Positions 34,302 through 43,525 of a stretch of DNA of 64,000 nt are shown here, piece by piece (within the stretch, counting starts at the first letter, position 1; each line of letters begins with the position of its first letter). This DNA comes from Candidatus Zhuqueibacterota bacterium (GTDB lineage Bacteria; Zhuqueibacterota; Zhuqueibacteria; Zhuqueibacterales; Geothermadaptataceae), in the NCBI GenBank assembly GCA_030950365.1, contig JAUZRQ010000020.1:1-64000 (forward strand), in the 5' to 3' direction. Under the pieces are notes generated by a model that saw nothing but the letters and a program-made list of their open reading frames with translations, was not told the DNA's origin and searched no databases. The position numbers and the translations under genes were made by a program.

Positions 34302-35621
34302 ATGCTACAGGAACTTACGGAAAAATTTGAAGGCGTCTTCCGGAAACTCAAAGGGCACGGAAAGATCACCGAAAAGCACGTGTCCGAAACCCTGCGTGAC
34401 ATTCGCAGGGTCCTCCTGGAAGCGGATGTCAATTATAAAGTTGTCAAACAATTCGTAGCTGCGGTTCAGGAAAAGGCGGTTGGTGCGGATGTGATCCGCA
34501 GTGTGACGCCAGCTCAGCAGATCATTAAAATCGTGCACGATGAGCTGGCGGCATTGATGGGGGGATCGGAAACTCCCATCCGGATGGCCAATATTCCTCC
34601 TACCATAATCATGGCAGTTGGCCTCCAGGGTTCAGGGAAAACAACTTTCTGTGGCAAATTAGCCAATAAGCTCAAAAAACAGAGCAAACATCCGCTGCTG
34701 GTCGGCGCCGATTTGCAGCGCCCGGCGGCGGTGGAACAATTGCGAGTTCTGGGAGATCAGATCGGCGTTGCGGTGTATTCGGATTTGAACGCCCGACCGG
34801 TCGATGTGTGCAAACAGGGCTTCAAGCTTGCACGTGAGCACGGCCATGATGTGATCATTCTGGACACGGCAGGCCGGCTGCACGTGGATGATGCGTTGAT
34901 GGACGAGCTCTTTGAAATCAAGGAAACCCTGAAGCCGCACGAGATTCTGTTCGTGGCCGATGGCATGACCGGCCAGGACGCCGTAAACGCCGCACTGGCG
35001 TTTCAGGAGCGGCTGGATTTCACCGGCGTGGTACTCACCAAAATGGATGGCGATGCTCGCGGCGGTGCCGCGCTGTCGATCAAGGCCGTGACCCAGCGGC
35101 CCATCAAATTCATCGGCGTCGGTGAAAAGCTGGATGCGCTGGAAAACTTCCACCCGGATCGCATGGCATCGCGGATCCTGGGCATGGGTGATATCGTCTC
35201 GCTGGTGGAAAAAGCCCAGGAAACCATCGATCAGGAAAAGGCGCGCAAGTTGGAAAAGAAGCTGCGTCGCGCCGAGTTCACCCTGGAGGATTTTTACGAG
35301 CAGATCCAGCAGGTTAAAAAAATGGGACCGCTGAGCCAGTTGATTGGTATGATGCCCGGCATGGGCGGCAAGGCCCTGAAAAACATTGAAGTGGATGACC
35401 GCGCCTTGGTGCGCATTGAGGCCATCATCAATTCCATGACCCCGGAAGAACGCCGCCGACCGCAGATCATCAATGGCAGCCGCCGAATGCGCATTGCGCG
35501 CGGTAGCGGCACTTCCGTGCAGGATGTGAACCGGCTGCTGAAACAATATTTTGCCATGCAAAAGATGTTTAAACAATTGAATAAAAAAGGATTATGGAAT
35601 AAACTGCAGTTGCCGCTTTAA
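34302..35621 (+). CDS. ffh: Signal recognition particle protein Ffh (SRP54)
   Basis: A 439-residue GTPase. The N domain is ~1-85. The G domain has GLQGSGKTT (P-loop, ~107), DLQRPAA, LDTAGRLHVD, TKMDGDARGG and GVGEKLDALENF. The M domain (~300-439) has PLSQLIGMMPGMGG and methionine-rich helices that bind 4.5S RNA and signal sequences. It targets nascent inner-membrane and secreted proteins to the Sec translocon through FtsY. It leads a conserved block ffh-rpsP-khpA-rimM-trmD-rplS, typical of bacteria. I saw no 4.5S RNA gene nearby. Confidence 0.97.
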   Translation: MLQELTEKFEGVFRKLKGHGKITEKHVSETLRDIRRVLLEADVNYKVVKQFVAAVQEKAVGADVIRSVTPAQQIIKIVHDELAALMGGSETPIRMANIPPTIIMAVGLQGSGKTTFCGKLANKLKKQSKHPLLVGADLQRPAAVEQLRVLGDQIGVAVYSDLNARPVDVCKQGFKLAREHGHDVIILDTAGRLHVDDALMDELFEIKETLKPHEILFVADGMTGQDAVNAALAFQERLDFTGVVLTKMDGDARGGAALSIKAVTQRPIKFIGVGEKLDALENFHPDRMASRILGMGDIVSLVEKAQETIDQEKARKLEKKLRRAEFTLEDFYEQIQQVKKMGPLSQLIGMMPGMGGKALKNIEVDDRALVRIEAIINSMTPEERRRPQIINGSRRMRIARGSGTSVQDVNRLLKQYFAMQKMFKQLNKKGLWNKLQLPL

Positions 35622-35656
35622 TTTGAGAACGTTTAATTGAAAAAGGAGGTTTAAAT

Positions 35657-36235
35657 TTGGCAGTACGTTTGCGCTTAACTCGAATGGGGAGGAGAAAGAA
35701 GCCATTTTATCGCATTGTGGCCGTAGATTCTCGCGTCAAACGAGACGGTAAATATCTGGAAGCCATCGGGTTTTACAACCCGATCCCGGAGCCGTACGAA
35801 CTTCAAATTGATACAGACAGAGCCCTTTATTGGCTTAAAAAGGGTGCGCAGCCGTCCGATACGGTGCGAAGCCTTTTCCGTCGCAAGGGGATCATGCTGC
35901 GCTGGGACCTGATCCAGCGGGGCAAGAGCGAGGCCGAGATAGAAGAAGAAGTGAAAAAATGGGAAGTTTTGCAGCAGGAACGGCTGAAACGCATCGAGGC
36001 CGAAAAGATTCAGAAGATGCGCAGCAAAGAGAAACAGGCCGAAAAAGAAGCCGTGAAAGAAGCTGCCAGAAAGGCCGCGGAGGCGGATACGGAAGAAGCG
36101 AAGGCGGAATCGGAACCGGAAGTCGAAGCCAAAGCTGCTGAATCCACCGAAGCCGCTGAATCGGCGCGAGCATCTGCAGAAAGCGAAGAGAGCGCGGAAA
36201 GTCAGGACACCTCTGAAGCGGAAAAATCCGAATAA
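35657..36235 (+). CDS. rpsP: 30S ribosomal protein S16 with long charged C-terminal extension
   Basis: The start is TTG 35657; a strong AAAGGAGG (35642-35649) and the family start MAVRLRLTRMGRRKKPFYRIV fix it. Residues 1-~85 are normal S16 (DSRVKRDGKYLEAIGFYNP, LKKGAQPSDTVRSLFRRKG). Residues ~95-192 form a Glu/Ala/Lys-rich segment likely to be a long helix, then an acidic, Ser/Glu-rich tail. Ordinary S16 is ~80-90 residues; similar extensions occur in Bacteroidetes and relatives, supporting the FCB placement. It binds 16S rRNA during 30S assembly. Lies 35 bases after ffh. Confidence 0.95.
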   Translation: MAVRLRLTRMGRRKKPFYRIVAVDSRVKRDGKYLEAIGFYNPIPEPYELQIDTDRALYWLKKGAQPSDTVRSLFRRKGIMLRWDLIQRGKSEAEIEEEVKKWEVLQQERLKRIEAEKIQKMRSKEKQAEKEAVKEAARKAAEADTEEAKAESEPEVEAKAAESTEAAESARASAESEESAESQDTSEAEKSE

Positions 36236-36396
36236 ACAATGTAATATGCCCAGCCCTGAATCGACACATGCTTGAGAACCATAAACTGCCTTCATCGATC
36301 TTCTTCTACGAAAGGTCATTTTCGAAATAATCGGAAATCAGGAAATGATTGGGAAACAGAGGATGATGTCGGATTAACCCTGGAGGAGGGTTTTTT

Positions 36397-36627
36397 ATGA
36401 AAGATTTTATCATCTTTATTGTCAAGCATTTGGTGGATGACCCTGACGCCGTAACCGTGAACGAGGTCGATGGTGAAAAGACGGTCGTCTACGAATTGCG
36501 GGTTGGGCCTGGTGACATGGGGAAGGTGATCGGCAAGCGCGGACAAACGGCCAAGTCCATTCGGACGCTGCTGGCCGCTGCTTCTGCGAAAACGGGGAAA
36601 CGCGCTGTTCTGGAGATTCTGGAATAG
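36397..36627 (+). CDS. khpA: KH-domain RNA-binding protein KhpA
   Basis: A 76-residue single KH domain (KhpA/YlqC). VIGKRGQTAKSIRTLL contains the GxxG RNA-binding loop (GKRG), and the flanking MKDFIIFIVKHLVDDPDAV and VYELRVGPGDMGK are standard. A GGAGGAGGG ribosome site lies just upstream of ATG 36397. In many bacteria this gene sits between rpsP and rimM, as here. It likely forms a heterodimer with KhpB/Jag-type proteins and binds RNA in the cytoplasm. Confidence 0.95.
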   Translation: MKDFIIFIVKHLVDDPDAVTVNEVDGEKTVVYELRVGPGDMGKVIGKRGQTAKSIRTLLAAASAKTGKRAVLEILE

Positions 36628-36725
36628 CCGTTCAACCTGTCACGAACCAGGCGGTACGTCAGGTCGCAGGCCATTCGATCGGCCTGTGCGTGGCATTTTG
36701 TTTCACCTAAGGCCGGTTGAAGTCC

Positions 36726-37247
36726 ATGACGCGTCATCCCCTGGATATCACGGTTGGAAAAATTCTCAAACCTCATGGCATTAAGGGGTATGTTCGGGTT
36801 TTTCCGACAACCGATCACCCGGAACGTTTCCGCGCTCTGAATAAGGTACGAGTGATACAGGCAGACCAGTCTGCCCTTCACCTGACCATTGACAATGTGG
36901 TGCTGCAGGCGAATGCTCTGTTGATTAAATTCGCCGAGATTTCCACGCGAAATCAGGCGGAAACATTGCGTAATGCCCGAATTGTAATCGATCGTAGCGA
37001 ATGCCTGCCGCTGGAAAAAGACAGCTATTATATTTTTGAGTTGGTGGGCTGCCGTGTGTTCACGACAGCCGGTGAAGAGCTCGGCACCCTCGAAGAGGTG
37101 TGGGAGTTCCCGGCGAACGATGTGTATGTCGTTCGCAAACAGGGCAGGGAAATCCTGATCCCTGCGGTGGCCGAGTTTGTGAAATTGGTGGACATTGAAA
37201 ATCAACGCATTGAGATTGAGCCTGTGGATGGCCTCATACCGGAATGA
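36726..37247 (+). CDS. rimM: Ribosome maturation factor RimM
   Basis: The start ATG 36726 gives [21 protein letters not shown]; the upstream TTG 36717 is less likely. The 173-residue protein has the RimM N domain ([21 protein letters not shown]) and a PRC-barrel C domain ([41 protein letters not shown]). It binds S19 and helps process 16S rRNA in the 30S head. Its stop overlaps the trmD start (ATGA), so the two are translationally coupled. Confidence 0.95.
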   Translation: MTRHPLDITVGKILKPHGIKGYVRVFPTTDHPERFRALNKVRVIQADQSALHLTIDNVVLQANALLIKFAEISTRNQAETLRNARIVIDRSECLPLEKDSYYIFELVGCRVFTTAGEELGTLEEVWEFPANDVYVVRKQGREILIPAVAEFVKLVDIENQRIEIEPVDGLIPE

Positions 37248-37957
37248 TGAAACAATTTCACGTGGTGACGGCTTTCCCGAACATGTTCGAAAACGTGTTC
37301 GGCGAAAGCATTTTGAAACGGGCTCAGGATAAAGGCCTTGCCAAAATCGAGGTGCACGACCTCCGCGACTTTACGTTCGATAAACATAAAACGGTCGATG
37401 ATTATCCCTTTGGGGGCGGTTCCGGAATGATTTTAAAGCCGGAACCCATTTTTTTGTGTGTCGAAAATATTCTTGAAAATTACGAGCTCGGGAATCCTCG
37501 CATTATCCTGACCTCGCCGGCCGGCCGGGTATTTAACCAGGCCTATGCCAACGAAATGGCCGCGGACGATCGCGACATGATCATCATCTGCGGGCATTAC
37601 AAGGGCGTGGATGAGCGAGTGCGCGAACATCTCGCTACCGAAGAGATCAGTATCGGCGATTTCATTCTCACCGGTGGCGAAATCCCCACCATGGCCATTG
37701 TGGATGCCGTGGTACGGTTGCTGCCGGGGGTGCTCGGCGATTTCGACTCGGCGGCGAGCGATTCCTTCCAAACCGGCACGCTGGACCATCCTCATTATAC
37801 TCGGCCGCGGGATTTTCGCGGCATGAAGGTGCCGGATGTGTTGCTCTCGGGCAATCATGCCAAAATCGAAGCCTGGCGACGGGAAATGGCACTGAAGCGG
37901 ACTCGCGAACGACGGAGCGATTTGCTCGAGAAAAACGACGAAAAGAATAATGCATAG
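37244..37957 (+). CDS. trmD: tRNA (guanine37-N1)-methyltransferase
   Basis: A 237-residue SPOUT methyltransferase. The trefoil-knot SAM site is present: [28 protein letters not shown] and [19 protein letters not shown]. The tRNA-side residues follow ([39 protein letters not shown]). It methylates G37 beside the anticodon to prevent frameshifting. Two Met codons (37244, 37247) are possible starts. The C-terminus is short and charged. Confidence 0.97.
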   Translation: MMKQFHVVTAFPNMFENVFGESILKRAQDKGLAKIEVHDLRDFTFDKHKTVDDYPFGGGSGMILKPEPIFLCVENILENYELGNPRIILTSPAGRVFNQAYANEMAADDRDMIIICGHYKGVDERVREHLATEEISIGDFILTGGEIPTMAIVDAVVRLLPGVLGDFDSAASDSFQTGTLDHPHYTRPRDFRGMKVPDVLLSGNHAKIEAWRREMALKRTRERRSDLLEKNDEKNNA

Positions 37958-37988
37958 AATGAATAGACTGGTAGAGGAGGTGATTCCT

Positions 37989-38333
37989 ATGAACAAAATC
38001 GATGCCTTGACGGCAGCCCAATTGCGGACCGATTTGCCGGATTTTCGCCCGGGCGATACGGTGGCCGTGCATTACCGAGTGGTTGAAGGCGACAAAGAGA
38101 GAATTCAGATCTTTGAAGGCGTGGTGATCAAACGCCATGGTAGTGGTGTTAACGAAACATTTACCGTTCGCAAAGTGACCGGCGGCATTGGTGTGGAGCG
38201 CATTTTTCCGATGCATTCGCCGAATATTCAGAAAATTGAGCACAAGCGCATGGGCAAAGTGCGTCGCGCCAAGTTGTATTACCTGAGAGAGCGCAAGGGA
38301 AAATCCGCCCGAATTGCCGAACGCCGTCCGTAA
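37989..38333 (+). CDS. rplS: 50S ribosomal protein L19
   Basis: Start ATG 37989 follows a strong AGAGGAGGTGAT ribosome site (37972-37983); frames upstream lack one. The 114-residue protein has [51 protein letters not shown] and the basic C-terminus [20 protein letters not shown]. It sits at the 30S-50S interface. It is last gene of the ffh operon, followed by a terminator. Confidence 0.97.
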   Translation: MNKIDALTAAQLRTDLPDFRPGDTVAVHYRVVEGDKERIQIFEGVVIKRHGSGVNETFTVRKVTGGIGVERIFPMHSPNIQKIEHKRMGKVRRAKLYYLRERKGKSARIAERRP

Positions 38334-38362
38334 AAGGTGTGGAGGCGTCAGATTTGTCAGCA

Positions 38363-38398
38363 AAGCCGTTGTCCAGATTACTTGGAAACGGCTTTTTT
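38363..38398 (+). terminator. Terminator after rplS
   Basis: AAGCCGTT-g-TCCA pairs with TGGA-AACGGCTT (12 pairs, one bulge, seven-base loop) and leads into TTTTTT. It lies 30 bases after the L19 stop and closes the ffh-rplS operon. Confidence 0.9.
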
Positions 38399-38477
38399 GT
38401 ATTTGAGCTGATGGATTTCGAGTTAAGGCATTTCAATGAAATTTCGATAACGGATGGTTTTGAGACGGAAGCAGACA

Positions 38478-39818
38478 ATGGAAAAGCGATATGCGCAAAT
38501 TCAGACGGTCATCCCCGGACCGAAAAGCCAAGCTTTGCTGCAGCGAAAGCAACAGGCGGTGCCTGCCGGTGCGTATCACAACGTGCCGGTGTTCATCGAA
38601 AAGGCGGAAAATGCGCTGCTTACCGATGTGGATGGCAATGTGTTCATCGATTTTGCGGCGGGGATCGGTGTGCTAAACGTCGGGCATGCGCATCCGCAGG
38701 TGGTTGGGGCGGCAGCGGAGCAGCTCTCGCGATTGACGCACGCCTGTTTTCATCTCACTATGTACGAACCGTATGTGGCGCTGGCCGAAACGTTGAACGA
38801 AAAGGTGCCCGGCGATTTTGCCAAAAAAACGTATTTCGTCAACAGTGGCGCCGAGGCGGTGGAAAATGCCGTGAAAATCGCCCGCTATGTCACCGGCCGC
38901 CAGGCGGTTGTGGCGTTCGAGCATGGCTTTCATGGCCGTACCCTGCTCGGAATGTCCCTCACCGGCAAAGTGATGCCCTACAAAAAGGGCTTCGGGCCGA
39001 TGGCGCCGGAGGTGTATCACATGCCGTTTCCGTATTGCTACCCCTGTCCGGTGGGCCGCAAAAACGGGCGCTGCTGCATGGCCAACGAGGAGCATCTGCA
39101 GGCGTTTTTCACCACGCACGTCCCGCCGGAGCAGGTTGCCGCGATCATCTTTGAGCCGGTGCTCGGCGAGGGTGGCATTTTGCCGGTGGATGCCGAGTTT
39201 TTGCAGCTCCTGTTTGCGTTTGCTCGTGAACACGGCATTTTGCTGATCGCTGATGAAATTCAGACCGGCTGGGGCCGCACCGGCAAATGGTTTGCCATGG
39301 AGCATTTTGGCCTGGCGGCGGATTTCACCGTGACGGCCAAATCGCTGGGCGGCGGGCTGCCCATTGCCGCGGTCACCGGCCGCGCCGAGCTAATGGACCG
39401 GGTGCATGCGGGTGGCATCGGCAGCACGTATTCGGGCAACCCGGCGGCCTGCGCAGCGGGGCTGGCAGCGATCCGGGTGATTGAAGACAACAACCTGTGC
39501 GAACGCGCCGGGCGCATCGGCCAGCGCGTGCGCGAAAAATTGACCGAATTGCAGCAACGTGTTCCGATCATCGGGCAGGTACGTGGCCTGGGCGCCATGA
39601 CCGGCATCGAGTTCGTGCAGGACCGCGATTCGCGCTCGCCGCATCCGGAGGTGGTCAAAAGCATTCAAAAGCGGTGCTACGAGCAGGGACTGATCGTGCT
39701 CAAGGCCGGATCCTTCGGCAACGTCATCCGCATGCTGATGCCGCTCACCATCCCGGATGATGTGCTGGAAGAGGGATTGATGATTTTTGAAAGCGCGGTG
39801 CTGCGGGAAATCGAATGA
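38478..39818 (+). CDS. gabT: Class III aminotransferase, 4-aminobutyrate aminotransferase-like
   Basis: Start ATG 38478 (MEKRYAQIQTVIPGPKSQAL) fits the family better than the upstream in-frame ATG 38454. The 446-residue PLP enzyme has FVNSGAEAVENAVKIAR (phosphate-side loop), FEHGFHGRTLLGMSLTGK, LLIADEIQTGWGRTGKWFA (the PLP-ring Asp) and TVTAKSLGGGLPIAA with Schiff-base K288. A Cys-rich PYCYPCPVGRKNGRCC segment (~190-205) is typical of GabT-group proteins. The reaction is probably transfer of an omega-amino group to 2-oxoglutarate; GABA, 5-aminovalerate or another omega-amino acid cannot be distinguished by eye. Isolated between terminator and RNase gene. Confidence 0.8.
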   Translation: MEKRYAQIQTVIPGPKSQALLQRKQQAVPAGAYHNVPVFIEKAENALLTDVDGNVFIDFAAGIGVLNVGHAHPQVVGAAAEQLSRLTHACFHLTMYEPYVALAETLNEKVPGDFAKKTYFVNSGAEAVENAVKIARYVTGRQAVVAFEHGFHGRTLLGMSLTGKVMPYKKGFGPMAPEVYHMPFPYCYPCPVGRKNGRCCMANEEHLQAFFTTHVPPEQVAAIIFEPVLGEGGILPVDAEFLQLLFAFAREHGILLIADEIQTGWGRTGKWFAMEHFGLAADFTVTAKSLGGGLPIAAVTGRAELMDRVHAGGIGSTYSGNPAACAAGLAAIRVIEDNNLCERAGRIGQRVREKLTELQQRVPIIGQVRGLGAMTGIEFVQDRDSRSPHPEVVKSIQKRCYEQGLIVLKAGSFGNVIRMLMPLTIPDDVLEEGLMIFESAVLREIE

Positions 39819-39877
39819 AACGCCAGGCACCTCGATGGTGCCAGATGTTTAGATAAACCGAAATTTCGAAAATTCGC

Positions 39878-39909
39878 TTGCATCTTAAGCCTATATTTCG
39901 TTAAATTTA
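39878..39909 (+). promoter_or_regulatory. Bacteroidetes-type promoter candidate for the rng-rplU-rpmA operon
   Basis: TTG at 39878-39880, 21 bases, then TAAATTTA at 39902-39909. The surrounding CTTGCA...TTAAATTT resembles the ffh promoter candidate. It is in the 230-base gap before the RNase gene, ~140 bases from its start. Confidence 0.35.
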
Positions 39910-40048
39910 GAATTGCTTTTTCATGGCATTGTTCTCTGTTTTCATTCGGGATCGGGACCGCCTATGAGCCCGATCTATATGCTCCTTGACAAACTTTTAT
40001 TAAGAGGATCAATCGTTCACGAACAATAGGATTGAGTGAGGGTAGTGA

Positions 40049-41584
40049 TTGGCTAAGAAAAAGACTACGGAACCTACCCGCGAGATTTTCATCAACTCGA
40101 CCATGACCGAGACCCGCGTCGCCTTTGTAGAGAATGGCGAGCTGGTGGAGTTATTTTTGGAGCTTCCGGAAAACGAACGCATGGTCGGCGATATCTATCT
40201 CGGACGGGTAGTGAACGTGGTCAAGGGGATGCAAGCCGCTTTTGTCGATATCGGACAGGAACAGGATGCCTTTCTGCATTTTTCCGATATTGGAAATACC
40301 CTTGCGGAATACGGTTCGTATCTCGATCTGGAATCGGCGGAAACCGAATCCAGCCGGTCGCGACGCCGTCCCATCCCAAAAGAGGGCCAGGAGATTCTGG
40401 TGCAAATCATTAAAGAGCCCATTGCCAAAAAGGGCTCGCGAATCACCACAGAAATTTCCCTACCGGGGCGGTTCTTTGTGTTAGTTCCCAACTCCGATGT
40501 GATTGGGGTATCCAAACGCATTCAAAGCTATAAAGAGAAGCGACGGCTTAAAAATTTTGCCAGGCAAAGCAGGCCAAAAGGATTCGGGGTGATTATTCGC
40601 ACGGCCGCTGAGGGCAAGAGCGAAAAGCTGCTTAAAAATGATTTGGACAACCTGATTAAAACATGGCGCCAAATCGAAAAAAAGCTCAAAACCATTCGGC
40701 CGCCTTGTTTGGTGTATAAAGATCTCGGTATGACCTCCAGCGTTATTCGAGATCTGTTTACCCATGAAATTTCCAAGGTCGTTGTCGATTCGGAAAAACT
40801 CTATAAGCAGATCGTCAAATATCTGAAAGACGTTTCGCCGCATTTGATCGACCGCGTCGAGCTGTATAAAGAGCAGCGGCCGATTTTCGATTTTTTCGGC
40901 ATTGAAAAAGAGATCGAGAAGAGCCTGGCCCGCAAGGTGTGGACTAAAAGCGGTGGTTATATCATCTTTGACCACACAGAGGCACTGGTTGCTATTGATG
41001 TCAATAGCGGTAAGTTCATGGGCAGGGGCCACCACGATGAAAATTCCCTGCGTATCAATCTGGAAGCGGCGCGTGAAATTGCTAGGCAATTGCGATTGCG
41101 GGATATCGGCGGGATCATTGTGATCGATTTTATCGATATGACCGATCCCCAGAAGCGCCAGATTCTTTTGGAAGCGTTTAAAAAAGAGCTCCGCAAGGAC
41201 CGGGCCAAGTGGAGCATCAGCCCGATCAGCGAATTTGGGCTGATTGAAATGACCCGGGAGCGCATTCGCCCGAGCTGGGTGTTTGCCTATTCCGAGCCCT
41301 GCCCGACGTGTGAGGGCTCCGGACGCATCCCTTCGAAATCGGCGATCATCACGCGTATTGAGCGCGCCGTGCGAAGGATCAAAGCGGACCAAAAAGAGAA
41401 GCGAATGGTCATCGAGCTGCATCCGGAAATGGCGCCGTATCTGACCCAGGGTATCCGCAGCCCGGTCCGGCGAATGATGTTCAAATACTGGGTGGTGCTC
41501 GATGTGACGCCGGATGATTCGCTGCGACTGGATCAAATACGCATTCGCTCTAAAAAAACAGGCAAGGTTTTAGCGGAGATTTGA
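40049..41584 (+). CDS. rng: Ribonuclease G/E family endoribonuclease
   Basis: The start is TTG 40049: an in-frame TGA lies directly upstream at 40046-40048, GAGGG is seven bases before the TTG, and [20 protein letters not shown] is the normal RNase G start. The 511-residue protein has an S1 RNA-binding insertion (~40-125, [24 protein letters not shown]), the RNase H-like part with catalytic acids in [13 protein letters not shown] and IIVIDFIDM, and the zinc-link CPTCEGSGR. It processes rRNA and mRNA 5' ends. It is first in an operon with rplU and rpmA, as seen in many bacteria. Confidence 0.95.
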   Translation: MAKKKTTEPTREIFINSTMTETRVAFVENGELVELFLELPENERMVGDIYLGRVVNVVKGMQAAFVDIGQEQDAFLHFSDIGNTLAEYGSYLDLESAETESSRSRRRPIPKEGQEILVQIIKEPIAKKGSRITTEISLPGRFFVLVPNSDVIGVSKRIQSYKEKRRLKNFARQSRPKGFGVIIRTAAEGKSEKLLKNDLDNLIKTWRQIEKKLKTIRPPCLVYKDLGMTSSVIRDLFTHEISKVVVDSEKLYKQIVKYLKDVSPHLIDRVELYKEQRPIFDFFGIEKEIEKSLARKVWTKSGGYIIFDHTEALVAIDVNSGKFMGRGHHDENSLRINLEAAREIARQLRLRDIGGIIVIDFIDMTDPQKRQILLEAFKKELRKDRAKWSISPISEFGLIEMTRERIRPSWVFAYSEPCPTCEGSGRIPSKSAIITRIERAVRRIKADQKEKRMVIELHPEMAPYLTQGIRSPVRRMMFKYWVVLDVTPDDSLRLDQIRIRSKKTGKVLAEI

Positions 41585-41629
41585 CCGACGAAACCAATTT
41601 ACACTGGATGCATAAAGGAGATGATGTCT

Positions 41630-41944
41630 ATGTACGCCATCGTTGAAATTGCCGGAAAACAATACAAAATCGAAGAGAACAGCACGGTGATCACCGACCG
41701 GCTGCCCGGTGAAAGCGGGCAGACCGTGGAGTTCGACCGCGTGCTCATGGTCGTGGATGGCGAAAATGTCAAGGTCGGTACGCCGACCGTGGACGGCGCC
41801 AAAGTCACGGCCACCATCGAGGGCGAAGTGCGCGGCCCGAAAGTGTTGGTGTTTAAAAAGAAACGCCGCAAAGGCTATCGCAAGCTCGTCGGCCACAAAC
41901 AACGCTACAGCGCGCTGCAGATCAACAAGATCGAAGTAGCGTGA
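41630..41944 (+). CDS. rplU: 50S ribosomal protein L21
   Basis: Three Met codons (41621, 41624, 41630) lie close together; AAAGGAG (41614-41620) is best spaced for 41630, and [16 protein letters not shown] is the normal L21 start. The 104-residue protein has [22 protein letters not shown] and the basic [20 protein letters not shown]. It binds 23S rRNA. Lies 45 bases after rng. Confidence 0.96.
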   Translation: MYAIVEIAGKQYKIEENSTVITDRLPGESGQTVEFDRVLMVVDGENVKVGTPTVDGAKVTATIEGEVRGPKVLVFKKKRRKGYRKLVGHKQRYSALQINKIEVA

Positions 41945-42011
41945 TTGGCCGATAGCCGTTGAAGCATTTTGAAAATGTTCCGAAATTGAATAAAACCACA
42001 GGGAGAGGTCA

Positions 42012-42269
42012 ATGGCCCATAAAAAAGGTGTTGGAAGCTCGAAAAACGGCCGGGATTCGAACCCGCAATTTTTAGGCGTGAAGCGCGCCGATGGGCAGTA
42101 TGTGACAGCGGGCAGCATTCTGGTGCGCCAGCGCGGAACCAAATTTCATCCCGGTTTGAATGTGAAACGTGCCAAAGACGACACACTGTTTGCGCTGATC
42201 GACGGACGCGTCGAATTCCAGCGCAAAGGCCGTACGAAAAAAGTCGTCAATGTCTTGCCAGTTGAATAA
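42012..42269 (+). CDS. rpmA: 50S ribosomal protein L27
   Basis: An 85-residue protein starting [20 protein letters not shown], with [21 protein letters not shown] and a basic C-terminus. The N-terminal tail reaches the peptidyl transferase centre. There is no Firmicutes-type cleavable leader. GGGAGAGG precedes the start. It is followed immediately by a terminator. Confidence 0.97.
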   Translation: MAHKKGVGSSKNGRDSNPQFLGVKRADGQYVTAGSILVRQRGTKFHPGLNVKRAKDDTLFALIDGRVEFQRKGRTKKVVNVLPVE

Positions 42270-42298
42270 GCCATGGGGTTTTCCCCCGTGGCTTTTTT
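42270..42298 (+). terminator. Terminator after rpmA
   Basis: GCCATGGGG pairs with CCCC-CGTGGC (one G-T pair) around TTTT, followed by six T. It starts right at the rpmA stop. Confidence 0.9.
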
Positions 42299-42353
42299 CT
42301 TTTGGCTGCTCAGTATGGCTGAATTGTTCGCATTTTTCATAGGGATATGATAG

Positions 42354-43286
<933 letters not shown>

Positions 43287-43311
43287 ATGATCCGTTTATG
43301 GCAATCTCTGT

Positions 43312-43354
43312 GGGAAGCGCGGTTCCCCCTGCGGAACCCGCTTCCCATTTTTTT
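43312..43354 (+). terminator. Terminator after mdh
   Basis: GGGAAGCG-c-GGTTCC pairs with GGAACC-CGCTTCCC (14 pairs) around CCCTGC, followed by A and seven T. Confidence 0.95.
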
Positions 43355-43432
43355 GTCTTTGTCGGCATCGTGACGGCTTAATGGCGTATCGACAGCAAAA
43401 TTCGCTGTATGGCTGGTAACTATTCGATTGCA

Positions 43433-43463
43433 TTGGTGTTGATTTCTCTGCTTTTTATTTTAA
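43433..43463 (+). promoter_or_regulatory. Bacteroidetes-type promoter candidate for the 840-residue secreted protein
   Basis: TTG at 43433-43435, 20 bases, then TATTTTAA at 43456-43463, a partial match to TAnnTTTG. It lies between the mdh terminator and ATG 43526. Confidence 0.28.
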
Positions 43464-43525
43464 CCGAATGTACCCTTCTTTAAATTGCCCAAATTTCAAA
43501 AATCAAGTTCGGGAGAGAGTGACGC